From NCBI RefSeq assembly GCF_014203115.1, contig NZ_JACHIJ010000007.1, forward strand, positions 186,001 through 250,000: a stretch of 64,000 nt of DNA, in the 5' to 3' direction. A program made the position numbers and the translations under genes. A model generated the notes under the pieces. That model was not told the origin of the DNA. It saw nothing but the letters and a program-made list of their open reading frames with translations, and did no database searches. This stretch comes from Afipia massiliensis. GTDB lineage: Bacteria > Pseudomonadota > Alphaproteobacteria > Rhizobiales > Xanthobacteraceae. Of this stretch, positions 55,909-64,000 are shown piece by piece (the stretch's first letter is position 1; the number at the start of each line of letters is the position of its first letter).

Positions 55909-57138
55909 CTAGCGCGCGGGAACCGCGCGCTGGCCTGCGAGATACAAAATCAATCCAAGCATGGTTAGCGCCGCCTGTACGATGCCGATGGCAAGCGTCG
56001 CGCTTGGTATCGATGCGGTCAGCACGACGCCGACCGCCGCACCTGCCATCTGCAGGAACCCAAGTAGCGCCGATGCAAGGCCGGCCCTGTCGCCGAAGGG
56101 CTGCAACGCTGTGGCCGTCGCCAGCGGGCTGACCATGCCGAACCCGGCCAGGAAGATCAGCACCGGGATAAGGTAACTCCAGATCGTCGGGGTCACCCAG
56201 TGTGCCAGTAGCAGCAGTGTGCCGCCTGTGGTCGCAATGATAAGGCCAGCTAGCGTGGCGCGGGCGTGCCCGATCTTGATTGCCAGCCGCGGCGCTGTCA
56301 TGCCGGATCCGAACACGACGAACACGGTGCCAGCGAAGAACAGGCCGAGCTGGATCGGAGAGAAGCCTAGCCCGTCGATCAGGATGCGCGGAGACACCGA
56401 GAACATCGCGAAGATGGCACCCATAAACAGCCCGATGGTTCCGGCCGGTGCGACGAAACGCAGATCGGTGAGCAGGCCCCAGTATCCGCGCAGGATCGCG
56501 GTCAATTGTATTGAGACATTGCGATCGGGCCGATGAGTTTCGCCCACGAATCTGAAATAGGCGAGTGCAACGGTTGCCCCGAACAGGCCGACCACGAGAA
56601 ATTCCGAACGCCATCCGGAGGTAGCATCGAGCAGGCCACCGATCAGCGGCGAGAAGCCGGGAGCAGCGGACATAGCGACCATGATGAAGGCCAATGCCTT
56701 TGTCAGATCTTCGCCGCTTAACAGATCGCGGGCGACGGCGCGCGACAGGACCGAAGCGGCACACGCGCCCAGCGCTTGAATGGTGCGGCCCACCAGCATC
56801 ATTGGCAGGGTCGTGGAGAATTCGCACCAGATGCTGCCCAACACGAAGATGCCAAGTCCGAACATGACCGGCTTCCATCGGCCGTAACGGTCCGACAGCG
56901 GACCGACGACCAACTGACCGAGGGCAAAAACAGCAAGGTAGACGCTGATCGTCGACGAGACGGCGGCAGTCGAGACGTTCAGGTCCTTCGCCATCGAGGG
57001 CAGGGACGGCAGCAGGATGTTCGTCGCAAAGGATCCGACCGCGGCCAAGGCGGCGAGAACGCTGATGCGCGCGAATATCGATGACGGTGCGCGAGCCAAT
57101 GTCAGCTTGTTGCCGTCGCCGATGTTCTGAATGGTCAT
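55909..57138 (-). CDS. Bcr/CflA-family MFS drug exporter
   Basis: A 409-residue 12-helix major-facilitator antiporter. LPSLPSMAKDLNVSTAAVSSTISVYL (TM1-2) and GPLSDRYGRWKPVMFGL (loop 2-3), then GRTIQALGACAASVLSRAVARDL (TM4-5) are the Bcr/CflA signature, including the conserved Arg. Such proteins export bicyclomycin, chloramphenicol or other drugs by proton antiport. Start at 57138 with AGGAAA upstream. A good inverted-repeat operator lies 25 nt upstream. Confidence 0.92.
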   Translation of the reverse strand: MTIQNIGDGNKLTLARAPSSIFARISVLAALAAVGSFATNILLPSLPSMAKDLNVSTAAVSSTISVYLAVFALGQLVVGPLSDRYGRWKPVMFGLGIFVLGSIWCEFSTTLPMMLVGRTIQALGACAASVLSRAVARDLLSGEDLTKALAFIMVAMSAAPGFSPLIGGLLDATSGWRSEFLVVGLFGATVALAYFRFVGETHRPDRNVSIQLTAILRGYWGLLTDLRFVAPAGTIGLFMGAIFAMFSVSPRILIDGLGFSPIQLGLFFAGTVFVVFGSGMTAPRLAIKIGHARATLAGLIIATTGGTLLLLAHWVTPTIWSYLIPVLIFLAGFGMVSPLATATALQPFGDRAGLASALLGFLQMAGAAVGVVLTASIPSATLAIGIVQAALTMLGLILYLAGQRAVPAR

Positions 57139-57162
57139 CTGGAAGTTTCCTTTTTGGCTTTT

Positions 57163-57182
57163 TATATGATCATCATCATATA
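57163..57182. promoter_or_regulatory. Operator-like inverted repeat before Bcr/CflA exporter
   Basis: TATATGAT (57163-57170) and ATCATATA (57175-57182) around CATC, 25-45 nt upstream of the exporter ATG. Its spacing suits a TetR- or MarR-type dimer that would repress the exporter. No regulator is adjacent. Confidence 0.5.
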
Positions 57183-57379
57183 TCAAAAGGGAATGTCGGC
57201 CTGAGCTCCTCGCTTTTCGCCGGGTGACGGTTGCGGCTGGGACATGGCGGTGCAGGCTTCGCGGCGAGGACGCGACGCGCCGCCGCAGGAACCGGGCTCT
57301 TGAATGAGGGCCCTGGTCCTCACCATTTATGAGGCTGGAATGGGACATCCCCGGCAAAACACCGGTCAGGAGGAGGCGA

Positions 57380-58306
57380 ATGAGTTACTTTAAAACGGCG
57401 GTTTTGCTTGCCGGGTTGACGGCCCTGTTCATGGGAGTCGGCTACCTGATCGGCGGAGCGGGCGGCGCGGTGGTCGCGCTGGTGATTGCCGCTGCCACCA
57501 ACATGTTCGCATACTGGAACTCTGACCGCATGGTGCTGTCGATGCACGGCGCTCATGAGGTCGACGAGCGCAGTGCGCCGGACCTCGTGCGGCTCGTGGC
57601 AGAACTTGCAGGGCGCGCGCAGTTGCCGATGCCGAAGGTCTATCTGATGGACAATCCGCAGCCGAATGCGTTTGCGACCGGCCGAGATCCGCAACATGCC
57701 GCGGTGGCGGTGACCACCGGCCTGATGCAGTCATTGAACCGGGAAGAACTGGCCGGTGTGATCGCGCATGAGCTGGCGCACATCAAGAATCACGACACGC
57801 TGATCATGACGATCACCGCAACCATCGCGGGCGCGATCTCCATGATTGCGCAGTTCGGCATGTTCTTCGGCGGCAATCGTGAAAATGGTCCGGGCATCAT
57901 CGGCTCACTGGCGATGATGATCCTGGCGCCGTTGTCCGCGACCATCGTGCAGATGGCGATCAGCCGCACGCGCGAATATTCGGCCGACAACATGGGCGCG
58001 CGGATTTGTGGTCAGCCGATGTGGCTGGCGTCGGCGCTGGTCAAGATCGACAACGCGGCTCACCAGATTCCGAACATGGACGCTGAGCGCAGCCCTGCGA
58101 CCGCGCACATGTTCATCATCAATCCGTTGTCGGGTCAGGGTATGGACAATCTGTTCTCGACCCATCCGTCGACCGAGAACCGGGTCCATGAGTTGCAGCG
58201 CCTTGCTGGCGAACTGGGGCCGCGCGGCGGCTTGGCAACCGCGCCGGCAAATGCGTCCAGCAACTCGCGTGAGCCCTGGGGCAGACAGCGTGGCCCTTGG
58301 GGTTGA
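57380..58306 (+). CDS. htpX: Membrane zinc metalloprotease HtpX
   Basis: A 308-residue M48-type protease. Two N-terminal helices (about 3-22, 27-47), the zinc motif His130-Glu131-His134 (HELAH), a further Glu in REYSADNMG, and helices near 155-175 and 190-210. It degrades misfolded membrane proteins with FtsH. The start has AGGAGG at 57371. Lies alone, facing the cold-shock gene across a two-way hairpin; no heat-shock promoter was identified. Confidence 0.95.
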   Translation: MSYFKTAVLLAGLTALFMGVGYLIGGAGGAVVALVIAAATNMFAYWNSDRMVLSMHGAHEVDERSAPDLVRLVAELAGRAQLPMPKVYLMDNPQPNAFATGRDPQHAAVAVTTGLMQSLNREELAGVIAHELAHIKNHDTLIMTITATIAGAISMIAQFGMFFGGNRENGPGIIGSLAMMILAPLSATIVQMAISRTREYSADNMGARICGQPMWLASALVKIDNAAHQIPNMDAERSPATAHMFIINPLSGQGMDNLFSTHPSTENRVHELQRLAGELGPRGGLATAPANASSNSREPWGRQRGPWG

Positions 58307-58351
58307 TCCCAGAACTGATCCTGGGGCTGATCACGCGTCGCAGAGTTAGCA

Positions 58352-58384
58352 AAGGTCCGATCCAGTTCTGCTGAATCGGACCTT
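58352..58384. terminator. Bidirectional terminator between htpX and csp
   Basis: Stem AAGGTCCGAT / ATCGGACCTT with an inner CAG/CTG and loop; the T run follows on the minus strand. Confidence 0.75.
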
Positions 58385-58388
58385 CCTA

Positions 58389-58589
58389 TCAGACCTTGAG
58401 ATTTTCCGCCGACGTCTTGCCGCGGTTGGCGACTTCTTCGTACTCGACCGATTGTCCCTCGTTGAGGGTCGAAAGACCTGCCTTCTCAACTGCCGAGATA
58501 TGCACGAACACGTCCTTGCCGCCATTGCTGGGCTGAATGAATCCGTAGCCCTTGGTCGGGTTGAACCACTTCACAGTACCTTTAGCCAT
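58389..58589 (-). CDS. Cold-shock domain protein
   Basis: A 66-residue single cold-shock domain. RNP1 is KGYGFI (13-18), RNP2 DVFVHI (26-31). It binds single-stranded nucleic acid as an RNA chaperone; E. coli CspA is the model. The start has GGAG 9 nt upstream. The 160 nt before it, up to the cyclase gene, may form a cold-shock leader but has no recognised cold-box. Named by family; which Csp paralogue is not clear. Confidence 0.93.
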   Translation of the reverse strand: MAKGTVKWFNPTKGYGFIQPSNGGKDVFVHISAVEKAGLSTLNEGQSVEYEEVANRGKTSAENLKV

Positions 58590-58748
58590 TCCGTAGTCTC
58601 CAGAGGGTAAGACCGATAACAAAACGTCGAACCCCGCGGATGGGCGTGTCCAACGGCGCGCACGATACGCGGTAAGTTTGAGCCTTGATAGAGAAAATGG
58701 CGTTTGGGGCGGCCGCTTTCTCTCAAACTTTGCTCGAATTTGGCGATT

Positions 58749-60488
58749 TTACGCTGCTGCAACTGCGAAATCGGCGACCATATCCGACAGCATTCCGGCT
58801 TTTTTGACCGTGTAGACGATCAAGGGTTCGACCCGGCCGCGGATGGGGACCTCGATCTGAGGCAGGTCGCCGACAGAAACGTGGGCGGTTTTCAGGACGT
58901 CCCCGGACACCACCACTTCGCAGGACAGGGCCTTGGTCATGTCCTGCAGCCGCGCGGCGACGTTCACGGAATCGCCGAGCGCGGTGAAGACCGTGTGCTC
59001 CTCGGAGCCGATATCGCCGATGATCACCTCGCCGCCGTGAATGCCGATCCCAAAGCGCAGTGGTTCCGGCACGTCGTTGCCGAGAAATTCGTTCAGCGCA
59101 TCGACATGGATTGCGATGCGCGACGCCGCTTCGATCGCCTGCCGGCAGGCGGTTTGCGGATTGGTCGAGAGTCCGAACAGTGCCAGTTGCCCGTCGCCAA
59201 CAAACTGGTTCGGCTGCCCGCCGCATTCGACCACGGCCTGCGAAACCGCCGTCAGGAAGCGGTTGATGATGAAGACGGTATCGAACGGCAGCAGCTGTTC
59301 GGCGAGCTTGGTCGATCCCCGCATGTCGACAAACATGCTGACGAGGTACCGCTCACGCCCCGGAAGAGCGGGCTTGATGGTCGCGGCCGATGACGCGCTC
59401 GTGTGTGCGGGAAAGATCTGGAAGAACGACACGTCTGTGCGGGGACGCAGCTGGCAGGCCAGACGGATGGCGGGATCGTGGCCCGCGCCGACGCGCTCCA
59501 GCACAAAGGTTTCGCGGTTCGACGGCTCGGGCAGGGCGCTGCAGTCGCCGATGACGCGGATGCGGCAGGTGGAGCAGCGCGCTCGGCCGCCGCAGACGCT
59601 GGAATGGGGAATGTTAAAGCGGGTGCTCGCCTCCAGCACGCTCAGGCCGATCGGAATGCGAACCGTTTTGCCATTGCCGTAAGACAGCCGGACGAGGCCG
59701 CGGCGGCGTTCCACCAGCGCGCGGACGCCGCGTGCGGCCAGGGTCAGGCCGATCAGGCCGAAGTATCCATAGAGCATGGTGGAAATGATCCGTTCGAGGA
59801 CAGCCTGATCGGCTGAGGTCCCGACCTTATCGCGCGACAGATTGTCCGCCCGCCATTCCGGAGCGGTGCTCGCGCGCTCGACCGTCCGGCCGGCCTGATA
59901 GAGGCCGAGCAACGACACCGTCGGCATGATCACGGCAAGGGCCAGCAGCAGGGATGATATTTTCCTGAAGTATGGTTTGGTCCGGGCCCAGAAGTAGATT
60001 CCGATGCAGCCGTGGACCCACGACACCAGCAGTACGGCGTACATCATCCATTTCAGATGCGGCCGGAACACCCAGTAGGCAAAGAAGACCTGCGGATAAT
60101 CTTTCTCATGCCCGAACAGCGGCGCGGCGATGCGAACGCCGACCAGATGGCCGATGACAAAAGCCGGAATGCTGAGGCCGAAAACAAGCTGCGTTAGTTC
60201 GATGGCGGTCCAGCGAAATTGCCGTCGCGCGTAAAGCGCCCAGATGCCGAGGCCGAGATGCGTCAGCACGGCGCCATAGAACACGATCAGGACCGGCCAG
60301 CTTTGCCAGAACAGCATGTGATAGACGAGCGCGTCATCCATCGCGCTGAGCGAGATGTTACCGAGCGCATGGTTGGTGAAGTGGCTGATGAGGTAGGCAA
60401 ACAGGATAAGGCCGGTGGCGAGCCGCACCTGACGAATTCCGATCCCGCGCAGAAATCGGGGGAGAGGTGAAGCGGCAGTTTCGGCCAT
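58749..60488 (-). CDS. cyaC: Membrane redox-type adenylate cyclase (CyaC-like: heme-b anchor, 2Fe-2S, class III cyclase)
   Basis: A 579-residue fusion. Residues 20-250 form six membrane helices with His36 (or His40), His77, His114 and His159 placed like the heme ligands of diheme-b succinate:quinone oxidoreductase anchors. A 2Fe-2S domain follows (about 265-350) with Cys299, 305, 308 and 345, an adrenodoxin-like spacing. A class III cyclase domain (about 375-560) has metal ligands Asp387 (FVDMRGS) and Asp431 (FVGDGQ), the Thr specificity residue (HTVFTALGD) and the Asn/Arg transition-state pair (SVNVAARL). CyaC of Sinorhizobium meliloti has this layout and senses quinone redox state. Gln427 replaces the usual purine-contacting Lys. 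Monocistronic. Confidence 0.9.
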   Translation of the reverse strand: MAETAASPLPRFLRGIGIRQVRLATGLILFAYLISHFTNHALGNISLSAMDDALVYHMLFWQSWPVLIVFYGAVLTHLGLGIWALYARRQFRWTAIELTQLVFGLSIPAFVIGHLVGVRIAAPLFGHEKDYPQVFFAYWVFRPHLKWMMYAVLLVSWVHGCIGIYFWARTKPYFRKISSLLLALAVIMPTVSLLGLYQAGRTVERASTAPEWRADNLSRDKVGTSADQAVLERIISTMLYGYFGLIGLTLAARGVRALVERRRGLVRLSYGNGKTVRIPIGLSVLEASTRFNIPHSSVCGGRARCSTCRIRVIGDCSALPEPSNRETFVLERVGAGHDPAIRLACQLRPRTDVSFFQIFPAHTSASSAATIKPALPGRERYLVSMFVDMRGSTKLAEQLLPFDTVFIINRFLTAVSQAVVECGGQPNQFVGDGQLALFGLSTNPQTACRQAIEAASRIAIHVDALNEFLGNDVPEPLRFGIGIHGGEVIIGDIGSEEHTVFTALGDSVNVAARLQDMTKALSCEVVVSGDVLKTAHVSVGDLPQIEVPIRGRVEPLIVYTVKKAGMLSDMVADFAVAAA

Positions 60489-60671
60489 GCTGTAATCGCT
60501 CGACTGAAAAACAAATGAAGCTCGATAGGCCCGGATCGCCCGGAGGCCCCGAATCCTAACGAAGATGTCGCCGCAGCGCTATGGGCCGGCGATTGCACTG
60601 TCGCCCTTTTGAGATGGCGCCGGGGAAGGGCTGGTTTGACTTCACCGGTGCAGTCGCGGAAAAGCTACCGC

Positions 60672-62237
60672 ATGGAGAAGGCTGTCACGACCGGAATCAC
60701 GAAAGAGCAACGCCTGCCCACACGCACCATGCTTGCTGCGGGCATCGCGATTGCCGTTCTTGTGACATTGCAGGTGGTCTACGCCGCGACGGCCGACCTG
60801 CGCACAGATGAAGCCTATTACTGGACGCTCTCAAAAGAAAACGTGTTGTCCTATCTCGATCATCCGCCGATGATCGCGTGGGTCGTGCGCTTGGGCACGG
60901 CAATCTTCGGGGACACCAACTTCGGCGCGCGGTTCGGCGGGTTGCTTGCGATGTGGATCGCGCTGGCACTTCTGGCGGACATCGTCTGGCGGCTGACGGG
61001 GGACCGCCGCTTCGTCCTTCTCGCCGTGCTGATGCCGCTCGCGGCTCCCGAATATGGACTGTTCGCGTCGCGGATTCTGCCCGATGTGGCGCTGATCCCG
61101 CTTTCGCTCGCGATGGTCTGGTCGCTGGTGCGATTGACTGAAAGCGACGACGGCCGCTGGTGGCTGGCCGCTGGATTGTTCGGCGGGCTGGCGTTGCTGT
61201 CGAAGTACACGGCGATCTTCTTTGCGCCGGCCATCCTGGCATTTTTGCTGGTACCGCCGTGGCGGACGCGCTGGCTGCGAAGTCTTTATCCGTGGATCGC
61301 GGTGGTCGTCGCACTGCTGGTGTTTTCGCCGGTGCTGATCTGGAACTGGCAGCATGACTGGGCGTCGTTCAAATTCCAGTTCATCCGCGCCGGTGCGGAC
61401 CACGGCATCTCGGCGCGGACCGTCAGCGATTTTCTCGGGCTTCAGTTCGCGCTGGTCGGCCCGATCCTGTTTCCAGTGGCGCTGGCAGGTGCGACAATGC
61501 TGGCGTGGCGGGGCTATCGGCGGCGACATCCGGCCTTCATTCTGATCTCGACCTGTGCGCTGGTGCCGTTCGCCTATTTTCTGTGGAAGTCGCTCTCGCT
61601 CCGGATCGGCGACACCTGGCCGATGCTGATCTGGCCGTTCGCCTTTGCCGCTGCCGCGATCAACCTTGCCGAGATCGAAAAAGAGCGGCGCTCAGGCTGG
61701 ATCTATCGCACCGCCGAGCCGTGGGCGAAGGCTGCGATCGCGCTCGGTATCGTGCTGAACGTCGCGATTTACTATTACTACGCCGTCAGCGATTTCGCAT
61801 TCGCCGCGACCAAGGATCCGGTGGCGAAGGAAGCCGGTTACGGCGAGATTGCGCGCCGCGCCAAGGCCACGGCGGATCAGGTCGGCGCGAAATGGATTGC
61901 GACGCTCGATTACCGGATCTACGCGGAGCTGCGCTGGCATTTGAGGGACAGCATCCCGGTTGTTCAGGTCAACGAGAGAAGCCGTTTCATCGGCTTCAGG
62001 GATTCGTCAAGCGCAGCGATGAAATCCGGTATCGGGCTTTATGTCGACAGCATGCCCAACGACGGCAATGTGATCGAGACAAAGACGCTCGCTGTGTTGC
62101 GGCTCGTCGGACAAGCGGATCGAACGTGGCGGGGCGTGGTGATCGAACCGTTTGCATTCAAGACGGTCACCGGATGGACACCCGAGTTGTCGCCGCCTCC
62201 GGACTCGCCGTTTTATCGCTGGCGATTGTTGAACTGA
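60672..62237 (+). CDS. GT39-family membrane glycosyltransferase
   Basis: A 521-residue polytopic transferase. Asp46-Glu47 in RTDEAYYW lies in the first periplasmic loop, the catalytic acid pair of the ArnT/PMT (GT39/83) family; LDHPPMIAWVVRLG follows. About ten helices to residue 390, then a soluble periplasmic domain with YRIYAELRWHL. It would transfer a sugar from undecaprenyl phosphate to a lipid or protein acceptor. No polymyxin (arn) genes are nearby. A weak GGAAAAG lies upstream; ATG at 60612 is an alternative. Confidence 0.85.
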   Translation: MEKAVTTGITKEQRLPTRTMLAAGIAIAVLVTLQVVYAATADLRTDEAYYWTLSKENVLSYLDHPPMIAWVVRLGTAIFGDTNFGARFGGLLAMWIALALLADIVWRLTGDRRFVLLAVLMPLAAPEYGLFASRILPDVALIPLSLAMVWSLVRLTESDDGRWWLAAGLFGGLALLSKYTAIFFAPAILAFLLVPPWRTRWLRSLYPWIAVVVALLVFSPVLIWNWQHDWASFKFQFIRAGADHGISARTVSDFLGLQFALVGPILFPVALAGATMLAWRGYRRRHPAFILISTCALVPFAYFLWKSLSLRIGDTWPMLIWPFAFAAAAINLAEIEKERRSGWIYRTAEPWAKAAIALGIVLNVAIYYYYAVSDFAFAATKDPVAKEAGYGEIARRAKATADQVGAKWIATLDYRIYAELRWHLRDSIPVVQVNERSRFIGFRDSSSAAMKSGIGLYVDSMPNDGNVIETKTLAVLRLVGQADRTWRGVVIEPFAFKTVTGWTPELSPPPDSPFYRWRLLN

Positions 62238-62252
62238 CAAACGCAGTGGCGC

Positions 62253-63296
62253 TCAGGACTTCTGATCGTCGCCCCCGGCGCGGCGCAGCAGATCCTTGGC
62301 GAGGTCTGACAGCGCGGGACGCGGCAGGGCTTCAAATGGCAAGGGGCGCGTCACGTCGATGGCGGCGAGGCCGAGCCGCGCGGTAAGCAAACCGTTGAGC
62401 AGGCCTTCACCGAGCTTGGCCGACAGCTTCGCGGTGATGCCGTGGCCCAGCATCTGCTGGATCAGGCTGTCGCTGGCGGCCATGCCGCCGGTCAGCGCCA
62501 GATGCGCCACCACATGACGCATCAGCCGGATCATGCCGAGCGTGCCCGGGCGTCCGCCGTAGAGCCGCGCCAGCTGCCGCACCAGACGCAGCGCCGCCGC
62601 GAAGACGAACAGCATGTCGATGACTGCGCCGGGACTGACCGCGGTGACCAGTGAGACGCGCTGTGCGGCGCTGGACACCAGCCGCCGCGCTTCCTGATCG
62701 AGCGGCGTCATCAGCTCGCGTTCGGCGAGCCGGACCATATCGGCGCCGTCGATGATGTCGCGTCCGTGTTCCTCCAGCGCGGCGCGGGCGCGGGCAAGCC
62801 TTGGATTGTCATGGGCGATCTTGAGCAGGTCGCGGACGATGGCGTCGCTTTCCTTGCGGTCATCGCTCAGGAGCACGGCGTTCGCGCGTGCGTGCAGCTT
62901 CTCGATGGTCTCCAGCCGCGCCAGACTCATGGCCTCGCGCGCGATGATGACCACCAGCGCCACGACGGCGAGGATGGCGAACACAAGTCCGATATAGCCG
63001 AGGCTGGTGCTACGATTGAACAGGTCCTCGACCAGATTGGAGATGCCAAGACCGAGGCCGAGCACGACCAGCCCGCCGAGCGCCGTCCAGAACACGCCTC
63101 CCCAGCCGAAGCCCTTGCGGACAGGGACAGCCGGCTCATCGATGACGACGGGAAGTTGCGCCGGGTCGGCTTCCGGCGTGATATGGACCCTGCCGCGCGC
63201 AGGACGCGAGGGATCGTCCTCGGCGTCCATCAGGATGACGCGGGGATCATCGAGCTTGAAGGCCGCCGGTTTGCGGTGGTGCGGCTTGTCGCTCAT
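62253..63296 (-). CDS. YcjF-type (TIGR01620/DUF697) membrane protein
   Basis: A 347-residue protein: Pro/Asp-rich N-terminus (1-60), two transmembrane helices (about 66-86 and 98-120), then helical DUF697 domain with LLYGGRPG-like region LARLYGGRPGTLGMIRLMRHV and EGLLNGLLTARLGLAAIDVTRPLPF. It is coupled to ycjX (stop and start overlap, ATGA at 63293-63296). The pair is conserved in Proteobacteria and phage-shock/stress-linked in E. coli; function is not settled. Confidence 0.88.
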   Translation of the reverse strand: MSDKPHHRKPAAFKLDDPRVILMDAEDDPSRPARGRVHITPEADPAQLPVVIDEPAVPVRKGFGWGGVFWTALGGLVVLGLGLGISNLVEDLFNRSTSLGYIGLVFAILAVVALVVIIAREAMSLARLETIEKLHARANAVLLSDDRKESDAIVRDLLKIAHDNPRLARARAALEEHGRDIIDGADMVRLAERELMTPLDQEARRLVSSAAQRVSLVTAVSPGAVIDMLFVFAAALRLVRQLARLYGGRPGTLGMIRLMRHVVAHLALTGGMAASDSLIQQMLGHGITAKLSAKLGEGLLNGLLTARLGLAAIDVTRPLPFEALPRPALSDLAKDLLRRAGGDDQKS

Positions 63297-64000
63297 TGCA
63301 GCTTGTCTCCGATCAGGAACTGAAGCGCACGGTCGAGGCGGATATGGGGCAGGGCGGGCTCTTCGCCACCCTCACGCTGCAGCAATGGGGGGCGAAAGCG
63401 CAGAAACCGGAAGTCGGTCTGGTCGGATGCTGTGTTGGACAGGCCACGGAATGCGCCGTCCCCGCTAAACAGATCGTCGAGCTTGGCCGGAAGGTCGCCG
63501 GGAAAGGTCGCTACTTCCGTCTCGCCGTCAAAGATTTCGTCGCCGGACATCTCGCCCTCTTCAGGTGTGCCGAGGATCGAGGGCAGTTTTTCGCGGCTCT
63601 GCTGCACCATAGCTTCCCTTGTTGCGCGCACGGCGGCCAGCGCCACCACATCCACGCCGGCGCCCGCGAATTCCGCCCGCGAGGCGGCGCGCTCGACCAT
63701 GCGCTTGAGGATTGCTTCCAGCCGGTCGTGGCTGGTGTGGTGAAGGTGATCGGCCTTGGTGGCGGCGAACAGGATCTTGTCGATGCGTGGGCGGAACAGC
63801 GTGTTGATGAACGTGCTGCGGCCGATGTTGAAGCAGTCGAGAATGCCAGACAGTGCGCCTTCGAGATCCTTCAGCGCCTCGGGCCCGGCGTTGAACGCAG
63901 CCAGCGCATCGACCAGCACGATCTGCCGGTCGAGCCGCGTAAAGTGATCGCGGAAGAACGGCCGCACCACCACGTCCTTGTAGGCCTCATAGCGCCGCCG
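63293..64000 (-). CDS. YcjX-type P-loop NTPase (N-terminus beyond window)
   Basis: The last 235 residues of a DUF463/YcjX-like protein. The frame runs from the window edge (RRRYEAYKDVVVRPFF) to a stop overlapping the start of the YcjF gene. Visible segments: QIVLVDALAAFNAG, FINTLFRPRIDKILFAATKADHLHH, and FVFLRFRPPL-like end (FRFLRFRPPLL). The ATKADHLH is a guanine/adenine-type specificity motif. The P-loop is not in the window. Probable dynamin-like or GTPase-type membrane stress protein. Confidence 0.87.
   Translation of the reverse strand, partial: RRRYEAYKDVVVRPFFRDHFTRLDRQIVLVDALAAFNAGPEALKDLEGALSGILDCFNIGRSTFINTLFRPRIDKILFAATKADHLHHTSHDRLEAILKRMVERAASRAEFAGAGVDVVALAAVRATREAMVQQSREKLPSILGTPEEGEMSGDEIFDGETEVATFPGDLPAKLDDLFSGDGAFRGLSNTASDQTDFRFLRFRPPLLQREGGEEPALPHIRLDRALQFLIGDKLQ

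Overview
The window is about 64 kb of GC-rich chromosomal DNA from an alphaproteobacterium, most likely Nitrobacteraceae (the Bradyrhizobium / Rhodopseudomonas / Afipia / Tardiphaga group). The evidence is inference from gene content: tandem DUF992 proteins, Omp31-type porin-like barrels, an RpoH with the alphaproteobacterial pattern, several orphan Bug (TctC) binding proteins, and many copies of the intergenic inverted repeats typical of this family. No genus can be assigned from the sequence alone. There are no CRISPR arrays, no transposases and no phage genes; most of the window is core and near-core chromosome.

Layout. 1-10 kb: the N-terminal part of a Tat-exported metallo-beta-lactamase-fold enzyme, three glutathione-S-transferase-like genes (a fourth is at 29.3 kb), a DUF1800-DUF1501 pair, an aldo/keto reductase, a PlsC acyltransferase and small membrane proteins. 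10-16 kb: two translationally overlapping polyprenol-type glycosyltransferases, aspartate aminotransferase, an alpha/beta hydrolase bounded by a duplicated piece of the aminotransferase 3' end, and two DUF992 paralogues. 16-30 kb: an EF-G-like GTPase, an XRE regulator with a SulP anion transporter, aroE, an FMN alpha-hydroxy-acid dehydrogenase, two tiny paralogous acidic proteins, glmM, an Fsr-type MFS exporter, and two outer-membrane beta-barrels, the first with a CtrA-like box upstream. 30-33 kb: the serine pathway genes serC and serA with a small ABM-like gene between them and a structured leader. 33-41 kb: two tandem near-identical chemoreceptors, an orphan Bug protein, two nested long palindromes, and two paralogous EamA exporters flanking a divergent SnoaL-like/MarR pair. 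42-50 kb: purA, a large proline-rich membrane protein, a formyltransferase-like protein, small conserved proteins, a second Bug protein, rpoH and rluD. 50-64 kb: tRNA-Glu(CTC), a Tat-exported solute-binding protein with an apparent internal deletion, a non-phosphorylating GAPDH-like ALDH, a Bcr/CflA exporter, htpX, a cold-shock protein, a membrane-bound redox-type adenylate cyclase (CyaC-like: heme-b anchor + 2Fe-2S + class III cyclase), a GT39 transferase, and ycjF/ycjX (the latter cut by the window end).

The most system-like object is the cyclase at 58749-60488, which joins a quinone-oxidoreductase-type membrane anchor, a ferredoxin domain and a nucleotide cyclase in one chain; a homologous protein (CyaC of Sinorhizobium meliloti) is already described, but this copy has Gln where most cyclases have the purine-selecting Lys. 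The other notable class is repeated DNA: at least five families of intergenic inverted repeats, including one element collapsed to a perfect 20-bp palindrome. Start sites were chosen by ribosome-binding site, domain start and comparison of paralogues; all functions are from motif recognition without database searches.
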